A stretch of 64,000 nt of DNA from Hygrophila difformis (taxonomy: Eukaryota; Streptophyta; Magnoliopsida; Lamiales; Acanthaceae): contig JAOANR010000009.1 in assembly GCA_030278955.1 (NCBI GenBank), positions 35,441,504 to 35,505,503 of the forward strand, read 5' to 3'. Made by a program: the position numbers and the translations under genes. Each line of letters opens with the position of its first letter. The first letter of the stretch is position 1. Of the stretch, positions 23,337 to 35,059 are shown piece by piece. The notes beneath the pieces were generated by a model, which was given only the letters and a program-made list of their open reading frames with translations, did not search any database and was not told where the DNA came from.

Positions 23337-24579
23337 TAGGGGTGATATCGAGTCGAGTCGAGCCCGAGTAGTTAACTACTTGAGCTTGACTTGACAGGAA
23401 ATATCACTACTCGAGTCGAGTAGTGATTCTCGAGCTCGAGCTCGAGTATCATCGAGTTCGAGCTCGAGCTCGAGTAGCTTGGTTTTTTTTTTTTGGGATT
23501 AGGCTCCTTATACTTCCTCTGTTTTTTATAAGTGCTACGGACCCACCCAGCACGCAGTCTAATGCACATTTTAAATCATTAATAACTCAAGTTCGATACA
23601 AGTAAAAATTCTAAAAGTTCGATATTAAAAAACTACACGACGAGATGAATATAACAATATCTCACTTAGCTCTATTTTAACTTGTATAACTATAATAAAA
23701 CTTTAAGTCAAAGTGTTTTTGTGAACTGTGTCATATTTCAACATGTTACATTTATTCAACAACGAAGGAAGTATTATGAGTTTTTGAGTTGTTTGACTTT
23801 TTTTTTAATTTTATTTTGGGTTTGATTGATTAATTTTATTCATTATCAATAGAAGACAATCAAAAGACCAGATTCATTTAAAAAAATTACAATTATTTAT
23901 TCCCAATTTAAAACATACACTTTACACACAAGCACAATTTTTTTGTTTATTCCGAACATTTTTTTTACACAGTAGCCAAAAAGATATCAATCATTTATGA
24001 TGAGTACGATTTTAATTGGTTTAAAAAATTGGATTGCGAAAAAAGGCATATTAAAAAACCCATGGCAATAGAAATATACTACACTAAATAAAAAAAATAT
24101 ATCAATCAAAATTTGTGAGTAAAATAATGTGTTCCATCAATTACTTAGAATATTCCAATTATAATTACTGATATGGAATCTCAAATGCCAATAAAAAAAC
24201 TCGCTGGGATGATAGGGTGGTATATGAGGAAATTGATTTTTTTTTAAAGCATATAAAAAAAAATTGATGAATCCATAAATGGATAGAGAAAACAAAAATA
24301 TTGATATGGGCTTGTAAGAATAGGTAATGGGCTTGTGAGAATAATGGGAATTTTTAAATATAAAATAAAATATAGTAAAATTAATTAATAAACGAGTACT
24401 CGACTCGACTACTCGACTCGACTACTCGACGAGTACTCGATACTCGACGAGTATCATATTTTTCTACTCGAGCTTGAGCTCGATACTCGACTCGACTCGA
24501 TTTTTCGAGTACGAGTCGAGCTTTTTCCGAGTCAAGTGCCGAGTCAAGTTCGAGTAGCACTACTCGTTAATCACCCCTA
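23337..24579. mobile_element. Non-autonomous hAT-type transposon (1243 bp)
   Basis: Short terminal inverted repeats TAGGGGTGAT and ATCACCCCTA are flanked by the perfect 8-bp duplication CCTACGAA (23329-23336 and 24580-24587), the hAT signature. Both ends are packed with subterminal repeats of CGAG/CTCGA (23350-23480 and 24393-24560), as transposase-binding sites in hAT elements often are. No transposase frame is present. A Stowaway-like MITE lies inside it. Confidence 0.9.
23513..23771. mobile_element. Stowaway-like MITE (259 bp) inside the hAT element
   Basis: Ends CTTCCTCTGTTTTTTATAAG and AACAACGAAGGAAG are imperfect inverted repeats of the CTCCCTCCGT type known from Tc1/mariner Stowaway MITEs. 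They are flanked by TA on both sides (23511-23512 and 23772-23773). There is no coding capacity. Confidence 0.7.
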
Positions 24580-27107
24580 CCTACGAAGACACGGTTTCTC
24601 CGAGCTTACTAAAGAGATGCAAGGCTAGGTATTGCAGTATTTAAAATATTTAAAACAATTAAAATAGCCCATACAATATAAATTCAAAAATAATATTATA
24701 ATGCAGCGGAAAAATAGTATCTAAGTATAAGTATTACAGCGGAAAATGTAAATAGGGCCAACATGGCCAAAACAGGGTTAAACAGGCCCGTTCATACTAT
24801 AGTCTAATGCAAAATTTAAATGTAAAGTGTTCCCAAAAATCCCATGCATGTACGTGCTCAAGTATAATCCACATGCTCTGTAGGAAAAGAAAGAAATGGG
24901 TTTGGGTCAGCAGAACTTGCTGAGTAAGTTAACACATACATGATCGTGAGGTTTCGAAGCAATTAATTAATATTTAAATAAAAGCATGATAATAATAAGT
25001 CATAAACAATTTAATTTAATTAACTAACCAACTTGCATAATTAATTCATGGCTCTAATTAACAACACATTCAACATAAATTAAAATAAAAGCCATAATTA
25101 ATTTAAATAAAGCATTAAATAATTTAAATGGACAATGAATAAATATTTTAACTATCCCCATTACACCCAAGATTTAGTAATTCAGGTATTTCACGATTGC
25201 ATCGCAATCTCGCCAAGTTTAGCCGGTAGCCCGGCGGCCACAACCGTATCCGCCATACCCAGTACCACTCCGGAGCCTCGGAAAACCCAAATGGATATTC
25301 TCGAGAGTGTAGGCCCTTTATCTCATGCCGTTTTGGCAATGTATCTCAAATTTCGCACGGGATCACCATCGTCCATAAAGGCACGAAGTAAATCGTTAGA
25401 GGGGGCACCCTGCAGAGCACTCACCCCCTAATTTTAATTGATCAAGTTTGTAACGGGATTTATCAAAATTCTGATTTCATATATTTATTTCAAAGGAGAT
25501 TCTACTCGCTTAAACCTTAAAGGCTAATTTCACCGTTTCAACAAGATTTTCAAGATTTGACTTTGTCAAAACCACTGTTTACTCCAAAATTAACTAAAAA
25601 TCAGTTTTAAGTCCGAAAATTCTGAAATTTGACCAGTGACACAAAAACACAGAGACGAACAACTTTTGTGTTTTAACGTTTTTGATCCGAGTTAAGAAAA
25701 TAAGTCAAAAACGTAGATTTTCATCAGGATATTAATCTGTCCGAATTTTCTACACAGCAGTTTGAAAATTTCGAGATCTACCATAGCAAACTAACACCAA
25801 TTTGATGAAATTTTACAGGTAGATACTTAAGACATATATCTACAACTTTTATGTTTGACTAAAGTTCTGAATTGGCCTAGATCTATTGTCAAAAACGTCT
25901 ACAAGTTTGGACTAAAGTTCTGTCAAGATTTCAAGATCAAAATTTAGAATAGTTCGATTTGGGGTCGATTTCAGATAGCAAAACTTAATGAAAAATTCCG
26001 AAATTTTTACACAACCTAGAATAATGTCTTAGGAACGTTTTTTATGTTTTAAGTTTTCTTGTTTAAATAGGTTTAAGGGTTCGGAAAAATCGTGCAACAA
26101 TGCTGCGCCGTACGGATTTCCGTTGTGACAGATTTTAAGTTCTTGATTTAAATCTTTAGATTAAATGTATTTTAATTCTCCCAAAACCACGTAAGCGTTA
26201 ACTTACCGATCTATGGACGTTCCGGCTCGTCGATTCGGAGGCGCGGCTTCCAGTCCACCGTTTATCTCCTTGATTCGCCGGGTTCTTCGTTCTAGATCCG
26301 AATCGGGGTGTAGAATGGAAAAAGGATGAAGTTAGGATTCTTTTTCGAATCAAGAATGGAAAAGAATCGGACCAAAGCTTACCACAACGACAAGGCCTTC
26401 CGATTTTCGTCCAAGACAGTCCCTCCTCTTGGTTTCGTGCCTCCGACGACTCCGGGATTAGGGTTTATTGTGTAGAGATTTTTCGTAGGGTTTGAAAAGT
26501 GTTCGGGATTGAACAAGGTGCTTATTTATAGATGTAAAGGACCTAAAGGACGTCCAAAATCTGCCCTAGTAAGTCTTGAGCCGCAAGGTGAGCAACCGAA
26601 GTCAAAAAATCCGGATTCGGGCGAGAAAATCTCGCATGGGTTGTTACTGCCCGACGACGCGGGCTTGGCGCACCGTTTAGGGGAAAACCCACGCGGCCAC
26701 CGCGCGGTCACCGCTTGGACTTCGGTCCGTGCGGGTCGTGCGATCCGTCGAGCCTTTCCTCCTCTGTTTCGGACTTCTATCCCTCTATGTTCTCGGATTC
26801 CGATTTCAGGGCTATTTCCGGACTCCAATTTCCTATCTAAAATTTTACTCGGGTCTAGATTTAATATTGGCCTCAAATTCTCGAGTTCATTGGTGTCGGG
26901 TTTCCGTGTACCATTTTATTTGATTAAATTATCTTTGGCTTTACGGGTATTGGAAATTTAATTCCTTCTTAAATTAAATTTCATTTCTCATTTCCTTACC
27001 TATGTATTATGTTTATTTATTTATTTATTATATTTATTTATTGTTATTGTTTTATTTATTGTTTATTTATTTATTTATTTTATGTTGCAAAATTTTCGGG
27101 TATTACA
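24580..27107 (-). mobile_element. Family A LTR, main piece (3' LTR of a minus-strand gypsy element)
   Basis: Continues the family A LTR after the hAT insertion and matches the solo LTR at 39295-41983 in order, for example in GCAGCGGAAA and TGGCCAAAACA. It ends GGGTATTACA at 27107 and is followed by a polypurine tract in reverse, which makes it a 3' LTR. A TATA box on the minus strand (TCTATAAATAAG) is at about 26521-26532. Apparent frames at 25135 and 26509 are chance readings of the GC-rich U3 part. Confidence 0.85.
27009..27083. repeat. TTTA-rich microsatellite near the end of the family A LTR
   Basis: An imperfect TTTA/TTTATT run, partly broken by TGTTATTG. It is not present at this length in the solo family A LTR. 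Confidence 0.8.
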
Positions 27108-27350
27108 GTCTACCCTCCTTAAGAATCAACTTCGTCCTCGAAGTTGTGTTTCGGCTTTTCTCGTGTTAAGAACGAATCCTTATGTTTATTTTATTATTTT
27201 GTGACTGAACTTAGAATTAAAACTTCTAAGCTGCCTACGTATCCTGTGAAGGGATCAAGCCATAACGTAGATCAAAACAATTTGAATTTGCTTGTTTACA
27301 AAAATTTACGGAAAATACACGGTGTGACATCCTCTCCCCCTTAAGATTGC
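27108..27350 (-). mobile_element. Family A internal remnant with polypurine tract (243 bp)
   Basis: Read on the minus strand it runs from just past a pol stop region (TTAAGGGGGAGAGGATG) through spacer, a GGACGAAGTTG motif and the purine tract AAGGAGGGTAGAC, then the family A LTR. It parallels 20530-20690 of the chromovirus, so families A and B are related. The element is then cut by the LTR at 27351, and nothing of its pol remains. Confidence 0.75.
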
Positions 27351-29894
27351 TGTAACACCCCGGATTTGGTCACCCAGGCCGGGACGCTACCGCCACACCC
27401 TTCCAAACAAGACCCGATTAAATCGAGCTTATTTAAAAGGATGCTAAGGCTTAAGTTGCATCATTGACTTAAAAATATTTAAAGACCATTCAAATAAGCC
27501 CGAAGTTTAATCAGAGTATAACACACATAATAATAATAAGCAGTGCGGAAGCAGAAATAAATAGGGCCAAAACATGCGGCCAAAACCAGAGTCTAAGTCC
27601 AATGCATAAATTAAAATAAATAAAATGCGACAAGTCTTCTTTTAAAAATGGAAATCCCATCCCTCCATGCGATGCTTACTCTGCGAAATCTGAAAGGAAA
27701 ATAAAACAACAATTTATCAGTACAAAGGTACTGCGTAAGTTAATATATAGCACAGCGAATTTTAAAAGTTTTTAGGAGAATATACAAAATAATATATTTA
27801 TTTAAAAGACGAGTAAATAAATTAATTTAAAATCTCTTACACATATGCCACGAGCATTTTACCAATGTTAGTTATGATCGAGGACACCCCATTAGCATAT
27901 CCTAGGGACGAACCCACAGGACCAACCTTTGGGACTTTATACCCACAAGGACTCAAATATATCCTAGGGACGAACCCTTGGGATCAACCTCTGGGACTCG
28001 TACCCACGAGGTAAGTGCATGCAGCGGACCCTATACAGACACACTCCGGAGCCCTAGATAACCCATACGGATACATCTAGGAGTATAGACTCGTACATCA
28101 CAATAATCAATGCCGTTTTGGCTACAAAAGAGGGGGCGACATAATTTTCACCACTTTGGGCATCCCACTCGATCAAAACTTCCAAAGTTTTAAAACCACC
28201 TTTTATCATTTCATAATATTCACAACATGTTCAGATTTCATATATATCCAAAACCGAGTAACAATCGACTCTTAGTTCATCGAATAATCAAAATAGCATT
28301 TACCGACCAAAAATGGCATTGTAGCAGTTTCTGGAATCGTCTTTAAAAATGCAGTAAACAATTTTTAAAAATTCTGGAAAAATTACAGCAGCTAGAAAAC
28401 ATCAAAATAAGCATTTTTCATAGAAATAGCCATCTCAAAATTCGGACTCTAAGTAGGTCATTTTAATCGATTTCAGAAAGCTATTGAAATTCAATTTCTC
28501 TTGCTTCAGTAAATTCGACCACAGTGAGTTCAAAAATTCATAACAATTTCATACATGCTCCAAAAATTATGAAATTTTACAGGGATGTTCTAGACACATA
28601 TTAGAACAAGTTTCATGAAGACATCAAGCACTAAAAACGATCATAGGCAAGATTGAATCGAACAACAAAACTGACTACATACATACATTAAATCTGTCAA
28701 CCTATGTGCAGAAACCAGATCGAATTTGGGTGACCAAAACATGTCCAAAAATTATAAAAATTTACAGAGAGCATCTTTAGGACATTAGGGACAAGTTTCA
28801 TTTTGGAAGGTTCTCCTAAAAATGTACGTATCATGGTCGAATTCACAGAACAACAAGATTGGTCATAGGAAAACCCTATTTGGCAGATTTTGTCAAATGA
28901 AAAGATAAACCTATATCTCGAGTTATACTCAACCAAAACTCCTAAAAATCGACGTGCACAATACTAACTTACTTGAGATGAGTTTAGAATCGAAATTCCC
29001 CTTGGTAGAATCCCCGAGATCGTCCGGAACAGCCCCACGAATCAACACTTCTACCGAATGCACCTATTATGGAGTTGTTGGAGGAAATTCACAATTCTAG
29101 GACAAAGGATTCGAATCTAAGACCAAGGAAAAGAAGTAGAACTCTCACCTACACGTAGGAGAAAGGTTTGGACCACTTGAACACGTCCAACTCTCTGCCA
29201 AGGATGATGAACAACTCACAAAACTCTCACTACTCTCTCTTGAACTCAAATTTCGGATGGGATGCAAATGAGTGCAATGGAGGCTGGGTAGGGGCTATTT
29301 ATAGAGGGGTAATTGCTCCAAAAGCTGCCATGAGGTAGTGGGAATGTGAGGGAACAATTTCTAACCCATAACCCCCGAATTAATCCCCTCAATCATCATC
29401 CAAAACCCCCACTCTCCCCATGACTCCATAGGATCCCCTTGGTGCTCAAGTTCCATCATTGAGCTGACTTTGTGGGACTTTATTACATCCAAAACCTATC
29501 CAAAATCATCCCCACACATCCTCCAACGTCTGGAATTCAAATTGGAGTCGTTTGGATTCGCCCATCACCGAGTTCATGACATGAAACGCATGAAACGTTA
29601 TGACTTCGCCATAACAGCAGGGTGGCGCGCTGGTGGCGCGCTTCGCGCGGCCACCGCGCGGCCACCTGCTGTCGAATTTTTTTTTTTTTTTATAAATATT
29701 ATGATTTTAATCTTTTAAAAATCATAATGTGAATTATCCGAGATTGTTGGGATAATTCGATGCATGTATTCCGAGTCGCGACTGTCCGAAATATTTAATT
29801 CCGCTCTCTCGGAATTAATTCGATTTCGATAATTAAATCAAATTTCTTAACTTTCGGATTTTACAACTCCCATGTCGATTTCTCGGGTATTACA
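27351..29894 (-). mobile_element. Diverged family B-type LTR, reverse orientation (2544 bp)
   Basis: Begins TGTAACACCCCGG and ends CTCGGGTATTACA at the gap. Landmarks shared with the chromovirus LTR in reverse are AAATGCGACAAGTC, the GGAGTATAGACTC region, the GC-rich palindrome near 29620 and the TCCGAAATATTTAATTCCGC region near 29785. It has a minus-strand TATA box near 29295. No primer site flanks it, so it is a solo or truncated LTR. The left flank is ATTGC; the right flank is lost in the gap, so its target duplication cannot be checked. Confidence 0.83.
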
Positions 29895-30394
29895 NNNNNN
29901 NNNNNNNNNNNNNNNNNNNNNNNNNNNNNNNNNNNNNNNNNNNNNNNNNNNNNNNNNNNNNNNNNNNNNNNNNNNNNNNNNNNNNNNNNNNNNNNNNNNN
30001 NNNNNNNNNNNNNNNNNNNNNNNNNNNNNNNNNNNNNNNNNNNNNNNNNNNNNNNNNNNNNNNNNNNNNNNNNNNNNNNNNNNNNNNNNNNNNNNNNNNN
30101 NNNNNNNNNNNNNNNNNNNNNNNNNNNNNNNNNNNNNNNNNNNNNNNNNNNNNNNNNNNNNNNNNNNNNNNNNNNNNNNNNNNNNNNNNNNNNNNNNNNN
30201 NNNNNNNNNNNNNNNNNNNNNNNNNNNNNNNNNNNNNNNNNNNNNNNNNNNNNNNNNNNNNNNNNNNNNNNNNNNNNNNNNNNNNNNNNNNNNNNNNNNN
30301 NNNNNNNNNNNNNNNNNNNNNNNNNNNNNNNNNNNNNNNNNNNNNNNNNNNNNNNNNNNNNNNNNNNNNNNNNNNNNNNNNNNNNNNNNNNNNN
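29895..30394. other. Assembly gap, 500 N
   Basis: Exactly 500 N, the usual placeholder for a gap of unknown size. The left edge coincides with the last base of an LTR and the right edge lies inside the first bases of a chromovirus LTR in reverse. Frames spanning it are meaningless. Confidence 0.99.
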
Positions 30395-30457
30395 ATCGAT
30401 GTTAATTTCTCGGGTATTACATCCCGGCCTGTGGTGACAAAAAACTGGGGTGTTACA
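30395..30457 (-). mobile_element. Chromovirus LTR start and family A LTR fragment repeated next to the copia copy
   Basis: Bases 30395-30421 are the first 27 bases of the family B LTR in reverse. Bases 30422-30457 match the family A piece at 3911-3945 in reverse, including the CGGGA target copy. The junctions copia/A and A/B are therefore at the same nucleotides as on the left side of the window. Confidence 0.9.
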
Positions 30458-30517
30458 GTACAAGATCCCATGATAAAGGGAGCAATAATACAAAGAATAA
30501 ATGAAAAGATACAGCTA

Positions 30518-32063
30518 TTAAAATCTATCCATATATATAAAAATTCTATTGGATATTATCCTCATCACCCCCCCCCCCCTCAAGCGTTGCGTGGAATTTA
30601 ATTGAACGCAGAGCTTGGAGCGAATCATCTCAAAGGCTGGTCGAGGGAGACTCTTGGTGAAAATATCAGCAAGCTGCAAGGAAGGCGGAATGAACCTAGT
30701 TTCGATCTTGCCCGCGGAAACGTACTCCCATATGAAGTGACAATCAATATCAATATGCTTGGAACGCTTATGGGCAACCGGGTTCTGACTTAAGAATACT
30801 GCACTCTTGTTATCACATAGTAACACCGGTGTTGAAGAGGAAACATCAAGTTCACAAAGAAGGTTGAAAACCCACATAGTTTCTGAAGCCGTGTTTGCTA
30901 ACGCCCTGTATTCGGATTCACAGCTGGAGCGAGCAACAGTTGGTTGCTTTTTGGCACTCCATGACACTAAATTTCCCCCAAGGAAAATGGAGTAACCATA
31001 TGTAGACCTTCTAGTGTCAGGACATCGCGCCCAGTCAGCATCCGAGTAACTAGTTAAAGAAAGATCTGGGCGAGATGTGAAGGAAAGACCATAGTGTAAT
31101 GTCCCCTTAACATAACGTAGAATCCGCTTTACTACTAGTACATGATCCACGGTAGGTGATTGCAAAAATTGGCTAACTTGATTAACCGCGTAAGATAAAT
31201 CCGGGCGAGTAATGGTAAGATATTTTAAGGCTCCAACAAGTGACCGGGTACTGAATTGGATTCGTGGAAGGTTCACCGACGGTCGTGAAGGTGACGCCCA
31301 CGGCCAAGGGAGTTCCCACGGGTTTAGCGTTTATGAGTTCAGCCCGCTCAAGAATGTCATATGCATACTTCGTTTGCCCAACAAAAAGTCCATGGTCGGT
31401 GTAAGAAACCTCCAAGCCTAGAAAGTAACTGAGCTTGCCCAGATCTTTTATCTTAAATTCGTCTGAAGTTCGACTTATGAAAGAGTGAAGCATAGTCGGA
31501 TTGCTTCCAATGATGATAATATCGTCCACATATAGAAGAAGATAAACAACTCCCAACTTCTGACGAAGGAAAAATAATGAGGGATCACACGGACTTTGTT
31601 TGAACCCAAGCTTGAATAGGAAAGAACTGAAGCGTTGAAACCATGCCAACAGAGCTTGGCGGAGACCATAAAGTGCCTTCTTGAGACGACAAACATGATC
31701 TGGAAATCGTGGATCGACATACCCGGGGGGCATCCTCATGAAAACAGGCGTGGAAAGAACACCATTTAGAAATGCGTTTTTCACGTCCAATTGGTGTAAT
31801 GGCCACCCATTATGGACTGAAAGAGCAAGAATGATTCGGACAGTTGTTGCTTTAATCACCGGGCTGAACATGTGACTGAAATCAATGCCTGGTATTTGAG
31901 TGAAACCCTGTGCCACAAGTCGTGCTTTATATCGATCAATTGAGCCATCTGGAAGAATCTTGGTATGGAAAACCCACTTTGAGCCAACAATATTAGCAGT
32001 TGATGGTGGAGGAACCAAATCCCAAGTGTGATTTGCACGCAAAGCATCCATCTCCTCGTTCAT
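30518..32063 (-). pseudogene. Copia RT and RNase H, inverted copy, one frameshift
   Basis: RT is open from 32063 to 31182 with AFLNG and YVDDIIIIG. RNase H is open in another frame from 31276 to 30518 with SDADW, SEYRAL and CDNKSAV. The switch is caused by one extra C in CAGTACCCGGTC compared with the left copy, whose RT/RNase H frame is continuous. The frame runs through the polypurine tract and ends in the LTR fragment. Confidence 0.9.
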
Positions 32064-32085
32064 TGCAGCAACCCAATGAGAGATT

Positions 32086-32861
32086 TCAGGGCTGACTTAT
32101 AACCACGGGGCTCTGCTGTTGAGGACAAAGTTGAGAGAAGTGTTGTAGTGGCAAGAAACCAGGATATTTTGGCTTGAAGATCCCGTTCTTTGATCGAGTA
32201 ATCATGTGGTGTCCCATACCAGCATGTTGATTCTCGCGGTGGGCAATTAGTTCAGGAGCGACATTGGATGCATCAGGTGGTTGATCAGAATGTTGAGGCT
32301 CATCACCAACATCAGCAGCATCAGGTGGTTGCTCGAGATGATGAGCAGGAGCAACAACTGGTGGCGACGATGGAGGACTACATGGGGCTGTACAATCAGG
32401 CATTTTGCATTTCTGGCTTGAGGAAGATGCACGAATTTGTACAGGTTGAGCATCACTGGAGAAAGGGAAAAAATGCTCATCAAATATTGCGTGACGAGTT
32501 GTGAAGATACGTGTAGAAACAGGATCGCAGTACCGAAACCCTTTGTAATAGTGCTATAGCCTAGGAAGATACACAGTGAACTTCGTGGAGCGAGTTTATC
32601 CGCTGCATATTCCCGTAAGTACAGGAAAACTCTACAACCAAAAACTTTGAAATAAGAATAATCTGGAGCAATATTAAAGAGAACCTCAAATGGCGACTTC
32701 GTGTTCAAAACTGAGGATGGTAAGCAGTTGATAATGTGAGTTGCAGTAGCAAAGGAATCAAACCAGAATTTTGAAGGAACATTAGCATTGAACATCATAG
32801 ATAATCCAGTTTCAACAATATGGCGATGTTTTCTCTCTGCCCGCCGAATGATGAATGCCAT
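32086..32861 (-). pseudogene. Copia integrase C-terminal region and linker, inverted copy
   Basis: Frame 32861-32247 begins just inside the integrase core with AERKHRHIVETGL, the catalytic Glu region that follows the shared deletion, then PSKFWFDSF and the C-terminal domain. Frame 32403-32086 gives the HHMITRSKNG linker. The frame breaks correspond to those of the left copy. Confidence 0.85.
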
Positions 32862-33489
32862 GCTTGTTCATAAAATCACGTACTCGGTAATTGATAAATT
32901 CGGTTGCACCATCACTCTGGAAAACTTTCATAGTTGTTGCAAACTGATTGCACACAAAGGAATGAAAACGGACAAAAATTTCATAGAAATCTGATTTAGC
33001 ATTCATTGGATATATCCATGTGAACCTAGAAAAATCATCAATAAATGCCACATAATAACGAAAACCATCAATAGCAGTAACCGGAGCCGGACCCCATAAA
33101 TCACAGTGAATGAGTGCCAAAAAAGTAGATGCACGTTTATTGTTCAAATTAAAAGACAATCTCTTGCTTTTGGCCAATTGGCAAGATGAGCAAATGTCAG
33201 GAGTTGGTAGTAAAGAAGTAACAGATAAGTGTCCAGACTTATTCAACATGGAAATAACTGAAAATGGGACATGCCCCAAACGTGAATGCCATAATTTAAA
33301 GCGAGCTTTCTTCGAGGAGGGAGCCATATCAGCATGGAAGATGACCGGCTTATTTTCGAGCAGATAGAGTCCATTATCCTTCCTTCCTCTGGCTAGAGTT
33401 TTCCTGGTTTGACAATGCTGAATCAAAAAGGAATTAGCAGAGAATAAAACATCAACCGGATAATCCTGAGTTAGTTTACTTATAGACAA
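32812..33489 (-). pseudogene. Copia integrase N-terminal and core part, inverted copy
   Basis: Carries the zinc-binding LWHSRLGH/CSSCQLAKS region and the core motifs HCDLWGP and SDGATEF. It ends early after HGIHHS because of the same short deletion as the left copy; there is one G fewer here, so the run-off residues differ. Two residue differences from the left copy are visible near the start (Gln/Arg and Lys/Gln). Confidence 0.87.
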
Positions 33490-33544
33490 GAGATTCCTTG
33501 CATTTTGGGAACAACCAACACCTCATTAAGACCAATATTAGAAT

Positions 33545-34644
33545 TTAGATTGCGGGAACCAATATGAGATATTGAGAGAGAGTTACCATTACCGACAATA
33601 ACTGAGTGATTACCATTGTACGATGCTGCACAATCAAGAATAGTTGGTTCTGTTGCCACATGGCAGATGCTCCAGAATCAACATACCAATCAGAAAATGA
33701 GGGAGATGTGGCATCAGCAATGTTGCAAGAATCAGTAAACCTCTGTGCAAGATCAACAGTGTCATTGGAGGAGCGGTTCAGAAAGATTGGACATTTATCG
33801 GCGTAGTGTTCTCCTTTGCAAATTTGACACCGTGGTAGGCGGCGAAAACCTGATGAGAAACCCGAAGAACCACGACTTGGATTCTGAGTTCCTCGGCCAG
33901 AGTTAGAGTTAAAGTACTGTGGAGCGCCTTGGCGTTGCGACTGGCGGAAATTGTTGTTGCCACGACGGGGAGTGGATGTCGCAACAAAGGCAGCAGGAGT
34001 TAAGGTGGCCGAAACACCCATGGAGCGATGCATAAGCTCAAATTGAATGGCTTGATGCAGTAGAGTGGTGAACGATGGAACAGGCGACATGGCCATGCGG
34101 GTATCCGCAAAGTTCATAAATTGGACGCCTAAACCCGCAGGAACCAATGACCTTTATCTGATTCATCAACGGGTTTTCCAATTGCCGAGAGTTGATCACA
34201 GAGGGCTTTGAACTTTTTTCCATAATCTTGAACAGACATCGTGCCCCGACGAAGTGAGAGCAACTCTTCGCGGAGTTGATGAGCACGGAATTGAGAAGAG
34301 TGAGAGAAGGCTGCCTCAAGAGAAAGCCAAGCAGCACGAGCAGTCGTACAGTCAACGACTTCGGCCATTGCCTCTTCCGAGAGAGAGGAGAAAATAACCC
34401 CGAGAAGTTTCTGATCAGTGGTTTGACAAGATACGAACTCTGGATTTGGAGTGGGATTGTCATTCACTTGGACAGTGGGTGGAGGAGAGGAGGAAGACCC
34501 ATCAACATGCCCTAAAAGATCAAAACAGGTTAACATTGGCATGATCTGCCGTTTCCACAAAAGATAGTTTGAAGAGGTTAATTTAATAGTGACCATGCGA
34601 ATCATGGTGGTAATGGGAATTGATTCAGAGGAGGAAGAAGCCAT
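33545..34644 (-). pseudogene. Copia gag and start of protease, inverted copy, one frameshift
   Basis: Starts at ATG 34644 (MASSSSESIPITTMIRM); the open frame can be extended to a TTG at 34656. The copia Gag core is visible (KLTSSNYLLWKRQIMPML, then CQTTDQKLLGVIFSSLSEEA and WLSLEAAFS). Near 34135 one G is missing from a G run relative to the left copy, so Gag continues in the frame 34147-33545, with the CCHC knuckle and the DSGAS protease site. The protease frame is lost just after DSGAS, exactly as in the left copy. Confidence 0.9.
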
Positions 34645-34723
34645 GGCAAAAATCAAGAAGAATAGGGATGGGTATGGTGATAGCGGCGAGAGAAAAAAAA
34701 AAGTAGGGTTGTGAGGTGCTCAA

Positions 34724-34735
34724 AGTCTGATACCA
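34724..34735 (-). other. Copia primer-binding site, tRNA-iMet type
   Basis: On the minus strand TGGTATCAGACT follows directly after CTTCCTTACA, the presumed LTR end. It matches the initiator tRNA complement for ten bases (TGGTATCAGA). Confidence 0.8.
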
Positions 34736-34783
34736 TGTAAGGAAGAAACAATGTAAAATCCTTTCCCTCTATTATCCTCGTCA
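34736..34783 (-). repeat. Copia 5' LTR remnant (about 48 bp)
   Basis: On the minus strand it starts TGACGAGGATAATA, one mismatch from the 3' LTR start TGATGAGGATAATA, and ends TTCCTTACA at the primer site. It is much shorter than any normal copia LTR, so it is probably internally deleted. The shared start could also be chance. Confidence 0.4.
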
Positions 34784-35059
34784 TTTTTGAAACGATAATG
34801 GACATTTTTAACGTTTTTTCCATATTTAATTGACTTTTTATTGTGCAAGCCTTTTACCTTTTTCTATTTTCAATTTTCATCCATGTGAATGTCGTGACTC
34901 GTAGGGACCTTTGGAAAAGGTAGGCTATAAAGTGGAAAAATCAGAAAATGGTCAAAGACAGATTAGTGATGGCAAAAACTCAAAAAGGGATCCATCTCCT
35001 AATTTTTGCTCAGACATTCAAAACCACTATCATTGATCTATCAATATCCATATAGCATA
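34784..35059. other. Unassigned AT-rich sequence
   Basis: AT-rich DNA with no open frame of note and no recognisable repeat. It is the flank of the inverted copia copy. Confidence 0.5.

Larger units (their letters stand above)
30458..34783 (-). mobile_element. Copia element, inverted second copy
   Basis: Read on the minus strand it has a short 5' LTR end, a tRNA-iMet-type primer site, gag, protease, integrase, RT and RNase H, a polypurine tract of 12 G and a truncated 3' LTR. The part from 30395 to 34365 is almost identical to 1-3972 in reverse, with a handful of single-base differences, several of them in homopolymers. It extends beyond the left copy only because the window cuts that one. 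Confidence 0.93.

Noticed and set aside
25135..26961. Frames at 25135-25431 and 26509-26961 as host genes
   Set aside because: They lie inside the family A LTR, have no recognisable domain, and coincide with its GC-rich U3 part.
29861..30493. Frames spanning the first gap, and 61185-62652 spanning the second
   Set aside because: They are artefacts of reading through N. Only the part of the second that lies right of the gap has support.
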